64,000 nt of DNA, from positions 248,001 to 312,000 of the forward strand of contig WVSL01000005.1 in the NCBI GenBank assembly GCA_015689685.1, given 5' to 3'. Shown here one piece after another: positions 32,642 to 42,622 of the stretch. Both the position numbers and the translations under genes were made by a program. This stretch comes from Rhodobacterales bacterium HKCCE2091 (GTDB lineage Bacteria; Pseudomonadota; Alphaproteobacteria; Rhodobacterales; Rhodobacteraceae). The notes beneath the pieces are model-generated. The model worked only from the letters and a program-made list of their open reading frames with translations. It was not told the DNA's origin and made no database searches. Each line of letters starts with the position of its first letter. The stretch's first letter is position 1.

Positions 32642-32953
32642 TCCCCGGGTCCGGCAATGCCGCCATGCGGCATCCGCATACGTTACGTAGGGTTCATCCA
32701 CAGGCTGGATGTTGGCGCTAACGAGAAATGTAATAGCAAGAACAATGGCTTGATGCGCATTGAGCCGCTGCTCGAGCGCGGAGCGCGTTCTATTCTCCAA
32801 TTGTGACAGTTTTCTGAAACCTCTCCGCGCATACGGGAATCGCATGGGTGTTCGCGTGCATTCGGCACGGGATTTCGGATTTCGGGCGGGGCCGCGCGGG
32901 ACGGGGTGCAGGCCGGCGGCAAAAGGATTACATGCCGGGGGAAAGGAGACGCC

Positions 32954-34027
32954 ATGACCCTCACGCCGCAATCCGTCCGATCAGAGCTTGCCCGCATCCG
33001 CCTGCCGGACGGGCGCGATATCGTCGCCGCGGACATGGTCCGCGCGCTGACGGTCGACGGCGGCACCGTCTCCTTCGTGATCGAGGCCGAAAGCCCGGAA
33101 CAGGCGCAGCGGCTCGGCCCGGTCCGCGAGGCGGCGGAGGCGGTGGTCCGGGCGATGCCGGGGGCCGTAGAGGTTCGCGTCATCCTCACGGCCCACGGCC
33201 CCGCGCCGAAGAAGCCGGAGCCGCCGAGCCTCAAGATCGGCGGTCACCCGACGCCGCAGCAGGGGCCGATCATGCCCGCGGGGGTCGACCGCATCCTCGC
33301 GGTCGGGTCGGGCAAGGGCGGGGTGGGCAAGTCCACCGTCGCGTCGAACCTCGCCGTCGCGCTCGCGCGTGCGGGGCGGCGGGTCGGGCTGCTCGACGCG
33401 GACATATACGGCCCGTCGCAGCCCAGGATGATGGGCGTCAGCAAGCGGCCGGCCTCGCCCGATGGCAAGACGATCATCCCGCTGAAGGCCCACGGCGTCA
33501 CCATGATGTCGATCGGCCTGATGCTGCCGGAGGAAAAGGCGGTGGTCTGGCGCGGACCGATGCTGATGGGCGCGTTGCAACAGATGCTGACCCAGGTCGA
33601 ATGGGGCGAGCTCGACGCGCTGATCGTCGACCTGCCGCCCGGCACGGGCGACGTGGCGATGACGCTGTGCCAGCGCAGCAAGGTGACCGGCGCGATCGTC
33701 GTGTCCACCCCGCAGGACGTGGCGCTCCTGGATGCCCGCAAGGCGCTGGACATGTTCCAGGTGCTGAAGACCCCGGTTCTCGGACTGGTCGAGAACATGT
33801 CGAGCTACGTCTGCCCGAACTGCGGCCACGAGGCGCATATCTTCGGTGAGGGCGGGGTGCAGCGCGAGGCCGAGAAGCTCGGCCTTCCGTTCCTGGGGGC
33901 GCTGCCCCTGTCGCTGGAAACCCGCGTCGCCGGGGACAGCGGCACGCCGATCGCGGCGGGTGAAGGGCCGATGGCGGATGCCTATGCCGCGCTCGCCGCG
34001 CGATTCATCGGCGGTGGGATGGCCTGA
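32954..34027 (+). CDS. apbC: Iron-sulfur cluster carrier Mrp/ApbC (NTPase)
   Basis: 357 aa. An N-terminal MIP18/DUF59 domain (about 1-85) and a linker lead to a deviant Walker A P-loop GSGKGGVGKSTVASN, switch region LLDADIYGPSQPRM, Walker B-like LIVDLPPGTGDVAM, and the metal-binding CPNC in SSYVCPNCGHEAH. The dimer binds and transfers a 4Fe-4S cluster to apoproteins. AAGGAG precedes ATG 32954. A 10-bp hairpin follows the stop. Confidence 0.95.
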   Translation: MTLTPQSVRSELARIRLPDGRDIVAADMVRALTVDGGTVSFVIEAESPEQAQRLGPVREAAEAVVRAMPGAVEVRVILTAHGPAPKKPEPPSLKIGGHPTPQQGPIMPAGVDRILAVGSGKGGVGKSTVASNLAVALARAGRRVGLLDADIYGPSQPRMMGVSKRPASPDGKTIIPLKAHGVTMMSIGLMLPEEKAVVWRGPMLMGALQQMLTQVEWGELDALIVDLPPGTGDVAMTLCQRSKVTGAIVVSTPQDVALLDARKALDMFQVLKTPVLGLVENMSSYVCPNCGHEAHIFGEGGVQREAEKLGLPFLGALPLSLETRVAGDSGTPIAAGEGPMADAYAALAARFIGGGMA

Positions 34028-34052
34028 ATCGCGGGTGATTCGTCCCCTCTGA

Positions 34053-34078
34053 CCCCCGGAAAGCGGATTTTCCGGGGG
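34053..34078. terminator. Hairpin after apbC
   Basis: CCCCCGGAAA (34053-34062) and TTTCCGGGGG (34069-34078) make a perfect 10-bp stem with loop GCGGAT, 26 bases after the stop. There is no T-tract. Confidence 0.55.
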
Positions 34079-34566
34079 TAGTCCGGAAGAAAATGGGCCG
34101 ACACGCCACTTTCCGGCACTTTCCGACTCCCCACAAGATCTGGTGGCCCCTTCGGGCCCTTCCACAGGATCTGCCGCGAAATCGCGTCGGCGGTCGCTTT
34201 CGCCTTGCTGCCTTGGGGCCCGCTGACCCGGAAAATGGGGCGAAGTGACGAAAAAAGGGTTGGCGTGGGGGATAGTGTCGTGTCATAAAGCTTCCACGGC
34301 AGAAGCGAGATACCCCGAGGCCCACAAGCCTAGGGAAACAAACAAAAAAAGCAGGTTTCATACAGGCATCTCCAATAGCCGAACAAAGAGATCCGGCGCG
34401 CAAGCGAGCAGACATCCCCCCAGGTGGCCTGCGCGATCGGACACCCAGAGATGGGAATGAGGGCGGCGGATTGAGCAGTGGCAGCAGCTCGATCCGCCGT
34501 TTCTCCGTTAAAAGGCAATGCTTTGACGGGGGACGTTGAAGCGAACCCTGTCAGGGGATCGGGACG
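34079..34566. other. Leader region of the dcw cluster
   Basis: About 490 bases without a gene. It contains a small GGGCCCGAAGGGGCC-type hairpin near 34145-34165, several short A-runs (34250s, 34340s), and a row of TGGGG-like boxes at 34236-34270. A transcription start for the dcw operon must lie here or upstream, but I cannot pick one promoter with confidence. Confidence 0.4.
34236..34270 (+). promoter_or_regulatory. Possible MraZ-box-like repeat
   Basis: TGGGG (34236), TGACG (34246), AGGGT (34256) and TGGGG (34266) occur every 10 bases. MraZ of E. coli binds TGGGN boxes spaced by five bases upstream of mraZ. Only the outer two boxes match well, and the site is about 300 bases from mraZ. Confidence 0.2.
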
Positions 34567-35091
34567 GTGGAGCAGCGGTTTCAGGGCGAGAGCCTTGTGA
34601 AAGTCGACGGAAAGGGCCGGGTCGCGATCCCGGCCAAGTTCCGTCGCGTGCTGCAGAACTCCGACGCCCGGATGCCGCCCGGCGGCAACCCGCGCCTGTT
34701 CATCGCCTACGGCAACCCGACCGCGAATTTTCTCGACTGCCTGTCCGGCAACGCCTTCGACCAGATCGACGGGATCATCCAGAACCTGCCGCTCGGGTCC
34801 GAGGCGCGCGAGATGCTGGAGGACAACTACTACGAGAAGTGCGACGAGATGACGGTCGACGACAGCGGCCGGCTCGTCCTGTCGCCCGCTGCCCGCGCGA
34901 AGCTCGGCCTCGAGGACGAGGCGCTGTTCCGCGGGCGCGGCGACAAGTTCCGCATCCTTCGGCCCGAGAGCGGGGCGAAGGCCGACGACCGCATTCAGAA
35001 ACTGTACGAGAAACTGGGACGGGGCGATGACTTCTTCGATCCGCTTTCGCTGGTCAGCCAGCCGCAGCAGGCCGGGACAGATGGCACATGA
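34567..35091 (+). CDS. mraZ: Transcriptional regulator/division protein MraZ
   Basis: 174 aa, two AbrB/SpoVT-like halves. The first has [20 protein letters not shown] and the second [22 protein letters not shown], the repeated D-x-x-G-R-(V/L) motifs of MraZ. MraZ forms a ring and represses the dcw promoter in E. coli. The start is GTG 34567; the ribosome site is weak. A C-terminal extension of about 30 residues ([18 protein letters not shown]...) is longer than in E. coli. The stop overlaps rsmH by four bases. First gene of the cluster, as usual. Confidence 0.95.
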   Translation: MEQRFQGESLVKVDGKGRVAIPAKFRRVLQNSDARMPPGGNPRLFIAYGNPTANFLDCLSGNAFDQIDGIIQNLPLGSEAREMLEDNYYEKCDEMTVDDSGRLVLSPAARAKLGLEDEALFRGRGDKFRILRPESGAKADDRIQKLYEKLGRGDDFFDPLSLVSQPQQAGTDGT

Positions 35092-36083
35092 CGGAGCCGG
35101 ACCGGCGACCGCATGTCCCGGTGCTTCTTGGGCCGATCCTGCAGTCGGTGGCGCCCGTTTCCGGCGTCTGGCTCGACGCGACTTTCGGCGCTGGTGGCTA
35201 CGCCCGTGGCTTGCTTGACGGGGGCGCCGAAACCGTGATCGCCGTCGACCGCGACCCCTTGGCCTTCGAACTCGCCGCGCCCTGGGCGGCGGAGTACGGG
35301 GAACGGCTGGTCGCGGCGCCCGGCACCTTCGACCGGCTCGACGAACTGGCGGCGGCGGCGGGGCACCCCGCGCTCGATGGCGTGGTGATGGATCTCGGCG
35401 TGTCGTCCATGCAGCTCGACATGGCGGAGCGGGGGTTTTCCTTCCTGCGCGACGGCTCGCTCGACATGCGGATGGGGCAGGAGGGGCCGTCGGCCGAGGA
35501 CCTCGTGAACGACGCGCCCGAGGGGCTCCTGGCCGACATCCTGTTCCACTACGGCGAGGAACGGGCCGCGCGCCGGATCGCCCGCGCCATCGTCACCGCG
35601 CGCACCGATGGCCGCATCAGCTCCACACTGCAACTTTCCGGGATCGTTGAGAAATGCCTGCCGCGCAAGAAGCCCGGCGAAAGCCATCCGGCAACCCGCA
35701 GCTTCCAGGCGATCCGCATCGCGGTGAACGATGAACTGCGCCAGGTGGTGAACGGTCTCGCTGCGGCGGAACGGGCGCTGAAGCCCGGCGGCTGGCTGGC
35801 GGTCGTCACCTTCCACTCGCTCGAGGACCGGATCGTGAAGCGGTTCCTGCAGGATCGCGCCAGCGCGGGCGGCGGCGGGTCGCGCCACGCGCCCGAGGCC
35901 GAGGCCCGCGAGCCGTCCTTCGACCTGACGCCGCGCCGCGCCATCGCGCCCGACGCCACCGAGACCGAGGCCAACCCCCGCGCCCGGTCCGCCAAGCTCA
36001 GGCTCGCCCGCCGCACCGGGGCCGCACCCGGCGCGGCCGATCCCGCCCGACTGGGGCTTCCCGACATACCGGAGGTATTCTGA
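35088..36083 (+). CDS. rsmH: 16S rRNA m4C1402 methyltransferase RsmH
   Basis: 331 aa, SAM-dependent N4-methylation of C1402 in 16S rRNA. Seen: [13 protein letters not shown] at the start, SAM loop [27 protein letters not shown], the long helical insert, [18 protein letters not shown], and [16 protein letters not shown]. Full length. ATG 35088 overlaps mraZ by four bases. Confidence 0.96.
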   Translation: MTEPDRRPHVPVLLGPILQSVAPVSGVWLDATFGAGGYARGLLDGGAETVIAVDRDPLAFELAAPWAAEYGERLVAAPGTFDRLDELAAAAGHPALDGVVMDLGVSSMQLDMAERGFSFLRDGSLDMRMGQEGPSAEDLVNDAPEGLLADILFHYGEERAARRIARAIVTARTDGRISSTLQLSGIVEKCLPRKKPGESHPATRSFQAIRIAVNDELRQVVNGLAAAERALKPGGWLAVVTFHSLEDRIVKRFLQDRASAGGGGSRHAPEAEAREPSFDLTPRRAIAPDATETEANPRARSAKLRLARRTGAAPGAADPARLGLPDIPEVF

Positions 36084-36084
36084 C

Positions 36085-36429
36085 ATGCGCGGTCTCGTCA
36101 CCGTTCTCGCCACCGGCGCCGTCATCGGCCTCGGATACTGGGCCTACGACCAGAACATCGAGACGAAGGAAACCATCCGCGAGGTCGACCGGCTGCAACG
36201 CCAGATCGGCGAGGAACGCGAACGGCTGTCGATCCTGCGCGACGAATGGGCCTACCTGACCCGCCCCGACCGCCTGCGCGAGCTGGCGGAGCTGAACTTC
36301 GAGCGGCTGGAGCTGATGCCGATGACGCCGGAGCAGTTCGGCAACCCCGACCTGATCGCCTATCCGCCGGTCTTCGCGGAAACCGACCTGTTGCAGGACA
36401 GCGCCTCTGGCCCGGAGAATCGGCCGTGA
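36085..36429 (+). CDS. ftsL: Cell division protein FtsL
   Basis: 114 aa, bitopic. A short N-terminus and one TM helix (about 3-20) are followed by a coiled-coil-like periplasmic part (TKETIREVDRLQRQIGEERERLSILRDEW split across about 30-60) and YLTRPDRLRELAE, a typical FtsL segment. It links FtsQ/FtsB with FtsW/FtsI. One base separates it from rsmH; its stop overlaps the ftsI GTG. Confidence 0.85.
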   Translation: MRGLVTVLATGAVIGLGYWAYDQNIETKETIREVDRLQRQIGEERERLSILRDEWAYLTRPDRLRELAELNFERLELMPMTPEQFGNPDLIAYPPVFAETDLLQDSASGPENRP

Positions 36430-38213
36430 GCAGCGTCCGCACGCCGCTCCGTCCGCTGCCGCGGATCCTGCGTGCGCGGGAGCGGGGCGAGAACCCCGAC
36501 GCGATCGAGCGCGAGAACCTCGCCCGCCGCCACGAGGGCGAGCGCGACCGCCTGCGCCAGCGCGCCGAAAGCCGCCTGCTGATGCTGGCGCTGTGCTTTT
36601 TCGCCGCCTTCCTGACCGTGGGGATGCGGATGTCGAGCCTCGCCGCGACCGAACCAGCGGAGCCGGTGACAGCCTCCGGCGGCGCACACATCCAGTCCGC
36701 CCGCGCCGATATCGTGGATCGCAACGGGCGTGTGCTGGCGACGAACCTGACGACCCACGCGCTCTATGCGCACCCCCACGACCTCGTCGATCCCGCCGCC
36801 GCCGCGCGTGGCCTGGCCGGGATCTTCCCCGATCTCGACGAGGCGGAACTGCTGGAGGATTTCACCGGCTCCCGCCGCTTCATCTGGATCCGCCGCAACC
36901 TGTCGCCGGAGCAGGAACAGGCGGTGCACGACCTCGGCGAACCGGGCCTCCTGCTCGGCCCGCGCGAAATGCGGCTCTACCCGAATGGCGCGCTCGCGGC
37001 CCATGTGCTCGGCGGCGCGCGGTTCGGGCAGGAAGGCGTCGATGCCGCCGAGATCATCGGCGTCGCAGGGACCGAGGCCGAGTTCGACGATTTCCTCCGC
37101 GACCCCGCGCGCGAGGGCGAGCCGCTGCGCCTGTCGCTCGACCTGACCATCCAGGCCGCGGTCGAGGAAGTGCTGGCCGGCGGCATGGCGCTGATGGATT
37201 CGGTCGGCGCCTCGGCTGTGCTGATGGACGCCCGCACCGGCGAAATCGTGGCGCTGGCGAGCCTGCCCGACTTCGATCCGAACGCCCGCCCCCGTCCGCT
37301 GACCGAGGGCCGGGCCGAGGACAGCCCCGTGTTCAACCGGGCGTTGCAGGGGGTCTACGAGCTTGGCTCGGTCTACAAGACCTTCACCATCGCGCAGGCG
37401 CTGGACCTGGGGCTTGTCGGGCCGGAAACGGTCATCGACACGACCGAGCCCTACCGCCTGTCGGGCTTTTCCATTGGCGACTTCCATTACTACGGCCCGA
37501 CCCAGACGGTTCACGATGTCCTGGTCAACTCCTCCAACGTCGGCACCGCGCGGATCGCGGCGATGATCGGGATCGAGCGCCAGCGGGATTTCCTCGGCCG
37601 TCTCGGCCTGTTCGAGCCGACCGGGCTGGAACTCGTCGAGGCCTCGGGCGCAGCGCCGATCCTGCCGTGGCAATGGCGCGAGTTGGAAGCGGCGACGATC
37701 TCCTACGGTCACGGGCTGGCGATCAGCCAGGTCCACCTCGCCGCCGCCTACGCGAGCCTCACCAATGGCGGCACGCTGGTCGAACCGACCCTGGTGGCGA
37801 CGGACGAGGTACAGGCAGGCGAGCGCATCATCTCGCCGCTGACCTCGCAGGCGATACGCGGAATGTTGCGCGACGTGGTGGCCGAGGGCACGGCCTCGAT
37901 CGCGGACGTTCCGGGCTACGAAGTCGGCGGAAAGACCGGTTCGGCGGACATCCCGCGACCCGAGGGCGGCTACTACGAGGACCGGACGCGCGCCACCTTC
38001 GCGGGGATTTTCCCTGCCAGCGAACCGCGTTACGTTCTCGTCGTCACGCTGGAGGAGCCGTCGGTCGTGGCGCTGCGCGAGACCCGCCGCACGGCCGGCT
38101 GGACCGCGGTTCCGGTGGCGCGGGAACTCATCCGCCGCGTCGCGCCGCTGCTCGGGATGCCACCGGAGATTGAAACCGCCGGCGACTATCGGGTATCCGG
38201 CGGCTCGAACTGA
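36426..38213 (+). CDS. ftsI: Septal peptidoglycan transpeptidase FtsI (PBP3)
   Basis: 595 aa, bitopic class B PBP. An Arg-rich cytoplasmic tail and a TM helix (about 52-72) precede the dimerisation domain. The transpeptidase motifs are S-x-x-K with Ser315 (ELGSVYKTF), S-x-N in VNSSNVGTA, and K-T-G in GGKTGSAD. It cross-links septal peptidoglycan with FtsW. GTG 36426 overlaps the ftsL stop (GTGA) and gives the usual length; an upstream in-frame reading inside ftsL is rejected. Confidence 0.95.
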   Translation: MSSVRTPLRPLPRILRARERGENPDAIERENLARRHEGERDRLRQRAESRLLMLALCFFAAFLTVGMRMSSLAATEPAEPVTASGGAHIQSARADIVDRNGRVLATNLTTHALYAHPHDLVDPAAAARGLAGIFPDLDEAELLEDFTGSRRFIWIRRNLSPEQEQAVHDLGEPGLLLGPREMRLYPNGALAAHVLGGARFGQEGVDAAEIIGVAGTEAEFDDFLRDPAREGEPLRLSLDLTIQAAVEEVLAGGMALMDSVGASAVLMDARTGEIVALASLPDFDPNARPRPLTEGRAEDSPVFNRALQGVYELGSVYKTFTIAQALDLGLVGPETVIDTTEPYRLSGFSIGDFHYYGPTQTVHDVLVNSSNVGTARIAAMIGIERQRDFLGRLGLFEPTGLELVEASGAAPILPWQWRELEAATISYGHGLAISQVHLAAAYASLTNGGTLVEPTLVATDEVQAGERIISPLTSQAIRGMLRDVVAEGTASIADVPGYEVGGKTGSADIPRPEGGYYEDRTRATFAGIFPASEPRYVLVVTLEEPSVVALRETRRTAGWTAVPVARELIRRVAPLLGMPPEIETAGDYRVSGGSN

Positions 38214-38233
38214 GGAGAGAGGGGGCGGCCGCG

Positions 38234-39709
38234 ATGAGCCGATCCAGGGTAGCCTTGTCCGCGCTCGGCCTGACCGCGACGCGGGGGGGCGATGTCGCCG
38301 TGACTGGCCTGTCGCTCGACAGCCGGAAGGTGGAACCCGGCCACCTCTTCGCGGCGCTTCCCGGCACCCGCGCCCACGGCGCGGAATTCGTGCCCGCGGC
38401 CATCGCGCAGGGCGCGGCGGCGATCCTCACCGATCCCGAGGGCGCGCGCATCGCGTCCGGCGCGCTCGGCCAGGCCGCTCTGGTCGCGGTCGAGGACCCG
38501 CGCGCCGCCTTCGCCCAGGCCGCCGCGCTCTGGTACGGCCGCCAGCCCGGCACCGTCGTCGCCGTGACCGGGACCAACGGCAAGACCTCGGTCGCAAGCT
38601 TCACCCGCCAGATCTGGGCGCTGCTCGGCCACGAGGCCGCGAATATCGGCACGATCGGCGTGGAGGGCGCGTTCTCGGCCCCCGGCATCCACACCACGCC
38701 CGATCCGCTGACCCTGCACAGGCTCCTGTCCGACATGGCCGAGGCCGGGATCACCCATGTCGCGATGGAGGCCTCGTCCCACGGGCTCGACCAGCGGCGG
38801 ATGGAGGGCGTCCACCTCAGGGCCGCTGCCTTCACCAACCTGAGCCAGGACCACCTCGACTACCACCACACGATGGAGGAGTACGAGGCCGCCAAGCTCC
38901 GCCTGTTCTCCGAGCTTCTGCCCGAGGACGGCATCGCGGTCGCCAACCTGTCCGATCCCGTCGGGCGGCGCGCGCAGGACATCGCCGAGGATCGCGGGCT
39001 CGTCACCCTGTCGGTCGGCGAGACCGAGGACGCGGAGATCCGGATCACCGGCCGCCGCCTCGACGAAACCGGGCAGGACGTGCTGTTCCGCTTCGGCCGC
39101 AACCGCCACCAGGTTCGGCTGGACCTGATCGGCGGGTTCCAGGCGCTGAACGCGCTGCAGGCCGCGGCGCTGGCGATCGCGGCGGGCGACACGCCCGAGG
39201 CCGTGTTCGGCGCGCTGCCGAAGCTGACCGGCGTGCGCGGGCGGATGCAGCTTGCCGCGCGGCGGAAGTCTGGCGCGCCGGTCTATGTCGACTATTCCCA
39301 CACCCCCGCCTCGCTGGAGGTCGCGCTGAAGGCGCTGCGCCCGCACGTCATGGGGCGGCTCGTCGTCGTGTTCGGCGCCGGTGGCGACCGCGACCGGGGC
39401 AAGCGCCCGATGATGGGCCGGGCCGCGGCGGAGAACGCGGATATCGTCTACGTCACCGACGACAACCCGCGCAGCGAAAGTCCCGCCCTGATCCGGCAGG
39501 CCGTGCTCGAAGGCTGCCCCGAGGCGACCGAGATCGGCGACCGGGCCGAAGCGATCCTCGTGGCCGTCGACGCGCTGGAGGCCGGGGACGCGCTGCTGAT
39601 CGCGGGCAAGGGGCACGAGACCGGCCAGACCATCGGCGACGTGGTCTATCCCTTCGACGACGTGGAGCAGGCGAGCCTCGCCGTCGCGGCGCTGGAGGGG
39701 GCGGCGTGA
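38234..39709 (+). CDS. murE: UDP-MurNAc-tripeptide synthetase MurE
   Basis: 491 aa, adds meso-diaminopimelate to UDP-MurNAc-L-Ala-D-Glu. Seen: N-terminal GLSLDSRKVEPGHLFAALPG, ATP loop AVTGTNGKTSVASF, EASSHGLDQRRMEGV, and the DNPR motif in VTDDNPRSESP, which marks specificity for meso-DAP over lysine. GGAGAGAGGGGG lies upstream of the ATG. GTG of murF overlaps its stop. Confidence 0.96.
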   Translation: MSRSRVALSALGLTATRGGDVAVTGLSLDSRKVEPGHLFAALPGTRAHGAEFVPAAIAQGAAAILTDPEGARIASGALGQAALVAVEDPRAAFAQAAALWYGRQPGTVVAVTGTNGKTSVASFTRQIWALLGHEAANIGTIGVEGAFSAPGIHTTPDPLTLHRLLSDMAEAGITHVAMEASSHGLDQRRMEGVHLRAAAFTNLSQDHLDYHHTMEEYEAAKLRLFSELLPEDGIAVANLSDPVGRRAQDIAEDRGLVTLSVGETEDAEIRITGRRLDETGQDVLFRFGRNRHQVRLDLIGGFQALNALQAAALAIAAGDTPEAVFGALPKLTGVRGRMQLAARRKSGAPVYVDYSHTPASLEVALKALRPHVMGRLVVVFGAGGDRDRGKRPMMGRAAAENADIVYVTDDNPRSESPALIRQAVLEGCPEATEIGDRAEAILVAVDALEAGDALLIAGKGHETGQTIGDVVYPFDDVEQASLAVAALEGAA

Positions 39710-41124
39710 CCGCGCTCTGGAACGCGTCAGAGGCGCGCGAGGCGACCGGCGGCAGCTTGCACGGCCCGGACGGCTGGACCGCGACGGGCGTGTCCATCGA
39801 CACCCGCACGATCCGTCCGGGCGACTTGTTCATCGCATTGACCGCGGCCCGCGACGCCCATGATTTCGTCGCAGAGGCCCTGAACCGCGGGGCCGCGGCG
39901 GCGCTGGTGTCGCGCGTGCCCGAGGGCTGCGGGGACAAGCCGCTACTTGTCGTGGACGACGTGCAGGCGGGGCTGGAGGCGCTCGGCCGCGCCGGGCGGG
40001 CGCGGTCCGGGGCGAAGGTCATCGCCGTGACCGGGTCGGCGGGCAAGACCACGACCAAGGAAATGCTCCGCGCCGCGCTGTCCGACCAGGGCGAAACCCA
40101 TGCCAGCGCCGCCAGCTACAACAACCACTGGGGCGTTCCCCTGACGCTCGCGCGGCTGCCCGCGTCCGCGCGCTACGCGGTGATCGAGATCGGAATGAAC
40201 GCGCCCGGCGAGATCGCGCCGCTGTCGCGCATGGCCGCGCCCCACGTCGCCATCGTCACCAACGTCGCAGCGGCCCACCTGGAGGCCTTCGGCGGGGTCG
40301 AGGACATCGCGCGCGAGAAGGCCGCGATCTTCGACGGTCTGGCCGAGGACGGAACCGCGATCGTCAACGCCGATATCGCCACCGCCCCGATTCTCCTCGA
40401 TCACGCGCGGGCGCGCGGCGTCCGCATCCTGCGCTTCGGCAACGCGCCGGGGTCGGAGGCATGGCTCGACCGGGTGGAGGTCAGCGAGGCCGCGACCGTG
40501 GCGCGGGCGGAACTGATGGGGGCGCCGGTGCTGCTGAAGCTCGGCGTGCCGGGCCGGCACCTCGCGATGAACGCGATGGCCGCGCTGGCGGCGGTCTCGG
40601 CGGCCGGGGCGGACCCGGCGCGGGCCAACCTCGCGCTGTCGTCGTGGCGGCCGGTGTCGGGTCGGGGCACCCGCGAGCGCATCACGCTGAACCTGACCGA
40701 CGACGACGGCGTGGAACTGATCGACGACGCCTTCAACGCCAATCCCGCCTCGGTTGCGGCGAGCCTCGAGGTTCTGGCGGCCATGCAGCCCGAGGGGCGC
40801 GGCCGCCGCATCGCCGTCCTCGGCGACATGCTGGAACTCGGCCCGAGCGCGCCGCGGCTGCACGCGGGCCTCGCCACGGAACCGGCGATGGCGGCGATTG
40901 ATCTCGTCCACACCGCGGGGGCGCTGACCGCGCATCTCGACGCGGCGCTGCCGCAGGCCAAGCGCGGCCTGCACTGCGACACCGCCGACGAGCTTGCGCG
41001 GGCGATACCGTCGGAACTCAGGGCAGGGGACATCCTGCTCGTGAAGGGTTCCAAGTCTTCCAACATGTCCCGCGTCGTCGATGCCCTGCGGAAGCTCGGG
41101 CAAGCGGTCGCGGAACGGGGCTAG
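39706..41124 (+). CDS. murF: UDP-MurNAc-pentapeptide synthetase MurF
   Basis: 472 aa, adds D-Ala-D-Ala to complete the stem peptide. Seen: GVSIDTRTIRPGDLFIALTA, ATP loop AVTGSAGKTTTKEML, NNHWGVPLTLARLP, IGMNAPGEIAPLSRM, DDAFNANPASVAASLEVL and VLGDMLELG. Start GTG 39706 overlaps the murE stop (GTGA), a sign of coupling. Confidence 0.96.
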   Translation: MTALWNASEAREATGGSLHGPDGWTATGVSIDTRTIRPGDLFIALTAARDAHDFVAEALNRGAAAALVSRVPEGCGDKPLLVVDDVQAGLEALGRAGRARSGAKVIAVTGSAGKTTTKEMLRAALSDQGETHASAASYNNHWGVPLTLARLPASARYAVIEIGMNAPGEIAPLSRMAAPHVAIVTNVAAAHLEAFGGVEDIAREKAAIFDGLAEDGTAIVNADIATAPILLDHARARGVRILRFGNAPGSEAWLDRVEVSEAATVARAELMGAPVLLKLGVPGRHLAMNAMAALAAVSAAGADPARANLALSSWRPVSGRGTRERITLNLTDDDGVELIDDAFNANPASVAASLEVLAAMQPEGRGRRIAVLGDMLELGPSAPRLHAGLATEPAMAAIDLVHTAGALTAHLDAALPQAKRGLHCDTADELARAIPSELRAGDILLVKGSKSSNMSRVVDALRKLGQAVAERG

Positions 41125-41139
41125 GGGGCCCGGACACCC

Positions 41140-42225
41140 ATGCTTTACTGGCTGAGCGCGCTGTCGGACGGGGGGGATTTCTTCAACCTCTTCCGGTACA
41201 TCACCTTCCGCGCCGGGGGCGCGTTCTTCACCGCGCTGATCTTCGGCTTCATCTTCGGCCGTCCGCTCATCAACCTGTTGCGCCGGAAATACGCCAAGGG
41301 TCAGCCGATCCGCGATGACGGGCCGGAAAGCCACATCCTGACCAAGGCCGGGACGCCGACGATGGGGGGGCTCCTGATCCTCGCCGCGCTGACGCTCTCG
41401 ACCCTGCTCTGGGCGCGGCTCGACAACGCCTATGTCTGGCTCGTTCTCGGCGTGACGGTCGCCTTCGGGCTGATCGGCTTCGTCGACGACTGGGCCAAGG
41501 TCAGCCGGCAGACCACCAAAGGCGTCTCGGCCCGGACGCGGTTCGGGCTCGGCCTGCTGATCGCCGCCGTGGCGGGCGTCGTCGCCTCGATGGTGCATCC
41601 CGACGAATTGTCGATGCGGCTCGCGCTGCCGGTGTTCAAGGACGTGCTCATCAACCTGTCCTGGCTGTTCGTGCCCTTCGCGATGCTTGTGATCGTGGGC
41701 TCGGCCAACGCGGTCAACCTGACCGACGGGCTCGACGGGCTGGCGATCATGCCGGTGATGATCGCGGCCGGCACGCTCGGCGTCATCGCCTATGCCGTGG
41801 GCCGGGTCGACTTCACCGAGTATCTCGACGTCCACTACGTTCCCGGCACCGGGGAACTCCTGATCTTCGCCGCTGGCCTGATCGGCGGCGGCCTCGGGTT
41901 CCTTTGGTACAACGCGCCGCCCGCCGCCGTGTTCATGGGCGACACCGGCTCGCTCGCGCTCGGAGGCGCGCTCGGCGCCATCGCGGTCTCGACCAAGCAC
42001 GAGATCGTGCTGGCCATCGTCGGCGGCCTCTTCGTGGTGGAGGCGCTGTCGGTCATCATCCAGGTCGCCGTCTACAAGCGGACCGGCCGCCGGGTCTTCC
42101 TGATGGCGCCGATCCACCACCATTTCGAGAAGCAGGGATGGGCCGAACCGCAGATCGTGATCCGGTTCTGGATCATCTCGCTGATCCTCGCGCTGATCGG
42201 CCTCGCGACGCTGAAGGTGCGGTGA
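41140..42225 (+). CDS. mraY: Phospho-MurNAc-pentapeptide translocase MraY
   Basis: 361 aa, about ten TM helices. It attaches phospho-MurNAc-pentapeptide to undecaprenyl phosphate, giving lipid I. Active-site sequences: [16 protein letters not shown] (Asp pair), [27 protein letters not shown], and the HHHFEKQGW cluster. Full length. The next gene, a small membrane protein, starts one base after the stop. Confidence 0.96.
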   Translation: MLYWLSALSDGGDFFNLFRYITFRAGGAFFTALIFGFIFGRPLINLLRRKYAKGQPIRDDGPESHILTKAGTPTMGGLLILAALTLSTLLWARLDNAYVWLVLGVTVAFGLIGFVDDWAKVSRQTTKGVSARTRFGLGLLIAAVAGVVASMVHPDELSMRLALPVFKDVLINLSWLFVPFAMLVIVGSANAVNLTDGLDGLAIMPVMIAAGTLGVIAYAVGRVDFTEYLDVHYVPGTGELLIFAAGLIGGGLGFLWYNAPPAAVFMGDTGSLALGGALGAIAVSTKHEIVLAIVGGLFVVEALSVIIQVAVYKRTGRRVFLMAPIHHHFEKQGWAEPQIVIRFWIISLILALIGLATLKVR

Positions 42226-42226
42226 G

Positions 42227-42622
42227 ATGGGGTTCCTCCTGCGCTGGCTCTTCGCCTTCATCCTGCTCGCGGTGACGTACAACCCGTCGGAGTGGAACTA
42301 CGTCAGGTGGGTGTCCGAGAACTGGGAGACGCGGACATCGCTCGCGGTCCTGTTCGGGCTGATCCTCGTGATCGCCTACGTCCTGTTCTTCACCGCCGTC
42401 CTGCGCGGGATCGGGACCTTCGGGGCGATCCTCGTGCTCGCGCTCGTGGCGGCGGTGGTCTGGGTCATGTTCGACTTCGGATGGATCGACCTCGACAACC
42501 CCTCCACCAACACCTGGATCGCGCTCGTCGCGCTGTCGGTCGTGCTGGCCATCGGCATGTACTGGGGCATCATGTGGCGGCGGATGTCGGGGCAGCTCGA
42601 GGTCGACGACGAGGAAGAATGA
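42227..42622 (+). CDS. Small four-helix membrane protein (DUF6524-like) inside the dcw cluster
   Basis: 131 aa, four predicted TM helices: FLLRWLFAFILLAVTY, LAVLFGLILVIAYVLFFTAV, FGAILVLALVAAVVWVMF and WIALVALSVVLAIGMYWGIM. The tail is acidic (MSGQLEVDDEEE). Genes of this kind sit near dcw loci in Rhodobacteraceae and have been placed in DUF6524; that family name is from memory. Role unknown. Tightly coupled to mraY (one base) and to the ATPase gene (ATGA overlap). Confidence 0.7.
   Translation: MGFLLRWLFAFILLAVTYNPSEWNYVRWVSENWETRTSLAVLFGLILVIAYVLFFTAVLRGIGTFGAILVLALVAAVVWVMFDFGWIDLDNPSTNTWIALVALSVVLAIGMYWGIMWRRMSGQLEVDDEEE

Noticed and set aside
39943-42282. 779-aa open frame opposite murF and mraY
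   Set aside because: Antisense shadow; it crosses three well-supported genes and has no domain.
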